Source: an uncultured bacterium (lineage in GTDB: Bacteria; Planctomycetota; UBA1135; GCA-002686595). Taken from it: a DNA stretch of 64,000 nt. Each line of letters begins with the position of its first letter. Within the stretch, counting starts at the first letter, position 1. The DNA lies in contig CALJGV010000006.1 in assembly GCA_938075305.1 (NCBI GenBank), forward strand, positions 207,306 to 271,305, written 5' to 3'. The translations under genes were made by a program, and so were the position numbers. The notes under the pieces are model-generated. The model worked only from the letters and a program-made list of their open reading frames with translations, was not told the DNA's origin and did not search any database. Positions 61,187 through 64,000 of this stretch are shown one piece after another.

Positions 61187-61454
61187 TTCGGGTGTCTCGT
61201 CGCTTGGGTGTCCCGTTCACCGGCTTGGGCCGGATCCTGGAGGTGGTTTGACGCTTCACCCGCTGGTGCGGGGTCAACGCCGGATCGGAGCGCCGCATAC
61301 ACGGCTCGATCGGTGGAATCTGAAAAGAGAAGCCCCCAGCCGCGGAACGGCTGAAGGTGGATGAAGGCTGCTCGCCGTGCCCCCCCGGAGGGAGGCGTCC
61401 CCGCGACAGCTGGCTCGTGGCCGGCGGGCGAGGCGCTGGGCGAAGGCGCGGGGG

Positions 61455-61530
<76 letters not shown>

Positions 61531-61585
61531 TTTGGCCTCGACTCGAGGGGCTCCCCCACCACGCGCTGGCGTTGCAGGAGATGGA

Positions 61586-61659
61586 TGGAGCGGGTGGGGG
61601 GAATCGAACCCCCGTGTGCAGCTTGGAAGGCTGCCGTTCTACCATTGAACTACACCCGC
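61586..61659 (-). tRNA. tRNA-Gly(TCC)
   Basis: A 74-base tRNA with acceptor GCGGGTG/CACCCGC, anticodon loop CTTCCAA (anticodon TCC) and encoded CCA. It reads GGA and GGG and corresponds to E. coli glyT. Confidence 0.97.
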
Positions 61660-61783
61660 ATGGTTGAGCGCGCTGGGCGCCGGCCCCGCAAAGGGCGGGG
61701 CGAGATCCGGGGGATCTGGGGGAGGTGTGCCACCAACCGCAACCGAGTCGTCCGCCGTCGATCGCGCTGCAGCCCGGACAGGA

Positions 61784-61826
61784 CCTCCCTGCAGGAGTCG
61801 AACCCTGAAGGGTCCGCAGAGGGAGG
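61784..61826 (-). other. Structured spacer between tRNA-Tyr and tRNA-Gly
   Basis: The minus strand folds as CCTCCCT-C-TGC against GCAGGGAGG, with an inner ACCC-TTCA-GGGT hairpin and the T-loop-like GGGTTCGACTCC. It begins next to the CCA end of tRNA-Tyr. It may be a processing signal or the relic of a lost tRNA; a full tRNA cannot be drawn. Confidence 0.4.
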
Positions 61827-61827
61827 C

Positions 61828-61912
<85 letters not shown>

Positions 61913-62157
61913 GCCCGGAATACCCGAGCCCGGTGGAGCGGCGCCGACAAGCGGGCCGCACCGCAGACTGCGGGTGCGCGAACGACCGACGGGACGATCG
62001 GTCCGATCGCGTGCCCAGTCTCCCGGAGCGCGCGGCCCGATGGGACGCAGCGTCGCCGGGAATGGCACGCTCCCGTGTCATCCTCGAGTCGGTTTACGTT
62101 TTGAGTGAGCGGCCAACCTCCGGATCGCACATGGCGATCGGACGCTGCCGGAGTTGG

Positions 62158-62233
62158 TGGGGCCAGCGGCGGGACTCGAACCCGCAACCTGCTGATTACA
62201 AATCAGCTGCTCTACCAATTGAGCCACACTGGC
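62158..62233 (-). tRNA. tRNA-Thr(TGT)
   Basis: A 76-base tRNA with acceptor GCCAGTG/CGCTGGC, anticodon loop TTTGTAA (anticodon TGT), a discriminator read as C, and encoded CCA. It reads ACA and related codons. It is first in the tRNA-tuf unit, corresponding to E. coli thrU. Confidence 0.96.
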
Positions 62234-62312
62234 GATTGAGCCTGGCGGCCTCCAGCGACTCCGGTGGATTCCTGCGTACACAGGGCCCGCCGGAGCGGCG
62301 AGTGGAGCGAGA

Positions 62313-62340
62313 AGGATAGGGATCGCGGTTGGGGGGTCAA
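62313..62340 (-). promoter_or_regulatory. Promoter of the tRNA-tuf operon
   Basis: TTGACC (62340-62335) and TATCCT (62318-62313) are spaced by 16 bases, directly after the aroC terminator hairpin. Transcription would start near 62306, about 73 bases before tRNA-Thr(TGT). Confidence 0.65.
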
Positions 62341-62367
62341 GGTCCCGAGCCAGAAATCCTCGGGACC
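62341..62367 (-). terminator. Hairpin after aroC
   Basis: A perfect 9-bp stem GGTCCCGAG/CTCGGGACC with a 9-base loop starts five bases past the aroC stop and abuts the -35 of the tRNA-tuf promoter. Confidence 0.6.
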
Positions 62368-62372
62368 TCCCT

Positions 62373-63539
62373 TCAACCTTCTTGGACCCCCTCGGGGCGG
62401 CCCAGGCGCCTGAGCTCCTCCCGGTGGTGCGCGAGGGCCGCTGCCACCTGATCCATGGAGTCCCCGCCGTACTTCTCAAGGAAGGCCTCTGCGAGGGTCA
62501 GGGCGACCACGGCCTCCCCCACCACGGAGCAGGCCGGCACCGAGGTCACGTCGGAGCGCTGGTAGGTGGCCTCCACGGCCTCTCCGGTGTGGAGGTCCAC
62601 CGAGGGCATCCCCTGGCGAATGGAGGGAATGGGCTTCATGGCGGCCCGGACCACGAGGGGCTCCCCCGTGGACATGCCGCCCTCGAGGCCCCCGGCGCGA
62701 TTGGAACTCCTAGCGAAGGCCCCTGCAGCGCCCCCAGGCACGATTCCGTCGTGCACCGCGCTGCCTCGGCGCTCGGCCACCTCCATGCCCAGGCCGAACT
62801 CCACGGCCTTGATGGCGGGGATCGAGAACAGGGCCCCACCCAACCGCGAGGTCAGGCGCTCGGGGCCGCTGGCGCAGGATCCGAGGCCCGGGGGCAGGCC
62901 CAGGGCGCGCACCTCGAAGGTCCCTCCGAGGCTGTCCTTGGCCTCACGGGCCTGATCCACCGCCTCCCGCATGGAGGCGTCCGCGGCGGGGTCCAGGCTC
63001 AGGAACTCGGAGGAGGCCCGGACATCCACCCTGCGACCTTCCGCCGCACCCCACGCCCCCGGATCGCATCGCACCCCGCCGAGACCCGTCAGGTAGCCGA
63101 AGACCTCCACGCCGAAGGCCTCGATGACCTGGCGGGCGATTCCAGCCGCAGCCACCCGGGCCGCGGTCTCCCGGGCGCTGGCCCGTTCGAGGACCGCCCG
63201 GGGATCCCGGTGCCCCCACTTCTGGCAGCCCGCAAGGTCCGCGTGGCCCGGCCTGGGGTTGGTTGGCGTGGGCAGCCGCTCCATGACGGAGTCCTTGTTC
63301 TTCACCGCGAACGCGATGGGCGCCCCGATGGTCACCCCGCCCTTCCAGCCGGAGAGGATCTCCACGCGATCCGTCTCGATCCTCATGCGGCCCCCTCGGC
63401 CGTACCCGAGCTGGCGCCGAGCCAGCTCGGCGTCCACCCGCTCCACGTCGAGCTGAAGCCCCGCGGGCACGCCCTCCACGATGCCGATCAGCGTCGGGCC
63501 ATGGGACTCACCGGCCGTGCGCCATTGCAGTCGCGTCAA
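62373..63539 (-). CDS. aroC: Chorismate synthase
   Basis: A 388-residue chorismate synthase, the last step of the shikimate pathway (5-enolpyruvylshikimate-3-phosphate to chorismate, needing reduced FMN). Family motifs are TAGESHGPTLIGIVEGVPAG at the start, RPGHADLAGCQKWG, ERASARETAARVAAAGIA and SSNRAGGLEGGMSTGEPLVV. I chose TTG at 63539 because GAGGAG lies eight bases upstream and the family begins here. An upstream start at 63596 would overlap the preceding gene by 28 bases. Confidence 0.95.
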   Translation of the reverse strand: MTRLQWRTAGESHGPTLIGIVEGVPAGLQLDVERVDAELARRQLGYGRGGRMRIETDRVEILSGWKGGVTIGAPIAFAVKNKDSVMERLPTPTNPRPGHADLAGCQKWGHRDPRAVLERASARETAARVAAAGIARQVIEAFGVEVFGYLTGLGGVRCDPGAWGAAEGRRVDVRASSEFLSLDPAADASMREAVDQAREAKDSLGGTFEVRALGLPPGLGSCASGPERLTSRLGGALFSIPAIKAVEFGLGMEVAERRGSAVHDGIVPGGAAGAFARSSNRAGGLEGGMSTGEPLVVRAAMKPIPSIRQGMPSVDLHTGEAVEATYQRSDVTSVPACSVVGEAVVALTLAEAFLEKYGGDSMDQVAAALAHHREELRRLGRPEGVQEG

Positions 63540-63568
63540 CGTCGTGCTCCTCGGGTCAGGGGTTGGGC

Positions 63569-64000
63569 TCAGGAACCAGGGGTGATCTCGATCCACCCGT
63601 CGTCATCGTCGTCCTCGTCGGGCGCGGCACCACCCCCGGACTGGCTTTCCCGGGGCCCCGCTGCCGGAAGGTTCTCCGGCCGAGGCACCTCGAAGTCCCC
63701 AGGGTCCGCCGACGCGCCCCCAACGGCTACTCCTCCCAGCGCACGATCAATCGCGGCCTCCAGGTCGGTGAACTCGAAGGGCTTCGCGAGGGTGCCGACG
63801 ACCTCGGGGAGCGCGGTCAACGCGGCCTTGATGGCCGCGTCGAGGTAGCCGGAGACCACCAGCGTGCGCGGCAGGATCCCATCCGCGCGCAGGCGCGGGA
63901 GCTCCTGCACAGCCGACTCCGCGCCGAGGTCCACGTCGGACACCAGGAGGTCCGGCGCCCCTTCGGCGAGGCGCTCCCGCGCCTCCACGAAGGAGCCCGC
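63569..64000 (-). CDS. Response-regulator receiver-like protein (5' end outside window)
   Basis: The frame is open from base 64000 to the stop at 63569, so the N-terminus lies outside the window. The visible part holds the middle and end of a receiver fold: DLLVSDVDLG with the likely phospho-aspartate, TLVVSGY (the conserved Ser/Thr switch position) and TLAKPFEFTDLEAAI with the KP motif. A Pro/Gly/Asp-rich tail of about 55 residues follows (DEDDDDDGWIEITPGS at the end), with no DNA-binding domain. It may belong to a larger sensor kinase or be a stand-alone receiver. It lies 29 bases upstream of aroC. Confidence 0.85.
   Translation of the reverse strand, partial: AGSFVEARERLAEGAPDLLVSDVDLGAESAVQELPRLRADGILPRTLVVSGYLDAAIKAALTALPEVVGTLAKPFEFTDLEAAIDRALGGVAVGGASADPGDFEVPRPENLPAAGPRESQSGGGAAPDEDDDDDGWIEITPGS

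Noticed and set aside
61784..61826. A possible fifth tRNA in the tRNA-tuf spacer
   Set aside because: Only a T-arm-like segment is present. No anticodon arm or complete acceptor stem can be drawn.

Overview
This is a very GC-rich bacterial chromosome segment (roughly two thirds G+C by eye) made almost entirely of core genes. All genes read on the minus strand except two, the carbamoyltransferase at 23320 and dnaE at 24434. I see no mobile element, phage, CRISPR array, rRNA gene or plasmid function. The gene set (sigma-54, type IV pilus/type II secretion parts, an RNase E with an interrupted S1 domain, a divergent EF-G, a ribosomal cluster lacking S14 and L30) fits a deep-branching Gram-negative lineage. 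Planctomycetota is my best guess; this is inference, and no marker gene here settles it.

Region 1-15 kb, in transcription order from high to low coordinates: pilM-pilN-pilO-pilQ (overlapping starts and stops), the RNase E/G gene with a long structured leader, rplU-rpmA-obg with a recognisable promoter, a PilT-type ATPase, and two tandem membrane-anchored PDZ proteins resembling GspC. The pilus/secretion genes form one functional theme: cytoplasmic platform (PilM), inner-membrane pair (PilN, PilO with a GspB-like tail), outer-membrane secretin (PilQ), motor (PilT) and PDZ connectors.

Region 15-23 kb: recR-ybaB-dnaX with the SRP RNA gene just upstream of dnaX, two tRNA-Ser genes and tadA, a layout also known from Bacillus. 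Then come rpoN-truA-hpf-ptsN-HPr, the classic sigma-54/nitrogen-PTS neighbourhood with truA inserted. A tRNA-Arg(ACG), the substrate of TadA, lies immediately upstream of tadA with its own good promoter.

Region 23-28 kb: an N-acetyl/N-succinylornithine-type carbamoyltransferase behind a 26-bp palindrome, then dnaE, ending in a perfect bidirectional terminator that faces adk.

Region 28-62 kb: one colinear run of expression genes. Transcription starts at 62.3 kb with tRNA-Thr(TGT)-Tyr-Gly-Thr(GGT)-tuf, as in E. coli. It continues with rpmG-secE-nusG-rplKAJL-rpoBC, rpsL-rpsG, a Tsr3-like gene and a divergent EF-G, then the S10, spc and alpha clusters down to rplQ-adk. Similar TTGACC / TA---T promoters precede the tRNA-tuf, rpsL and rpsJ units. 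Many genes are followed within a few bases by perfect GC hairpins, mostly without a U-run. Beyond 62.3 kb lie aroC and a truncated response-regulator-like gene.

No unambiguous new system was found. The most notable points are the Tsr3-like protein placed between rpsG and fusA, the EF-G lacking key domain IV motifs, the PilO protein with a GspB-like C-terminus, the repeat-bearing insertion inside the RNase E S1 domain, and a native Arg88 in ribosomal protein S12.
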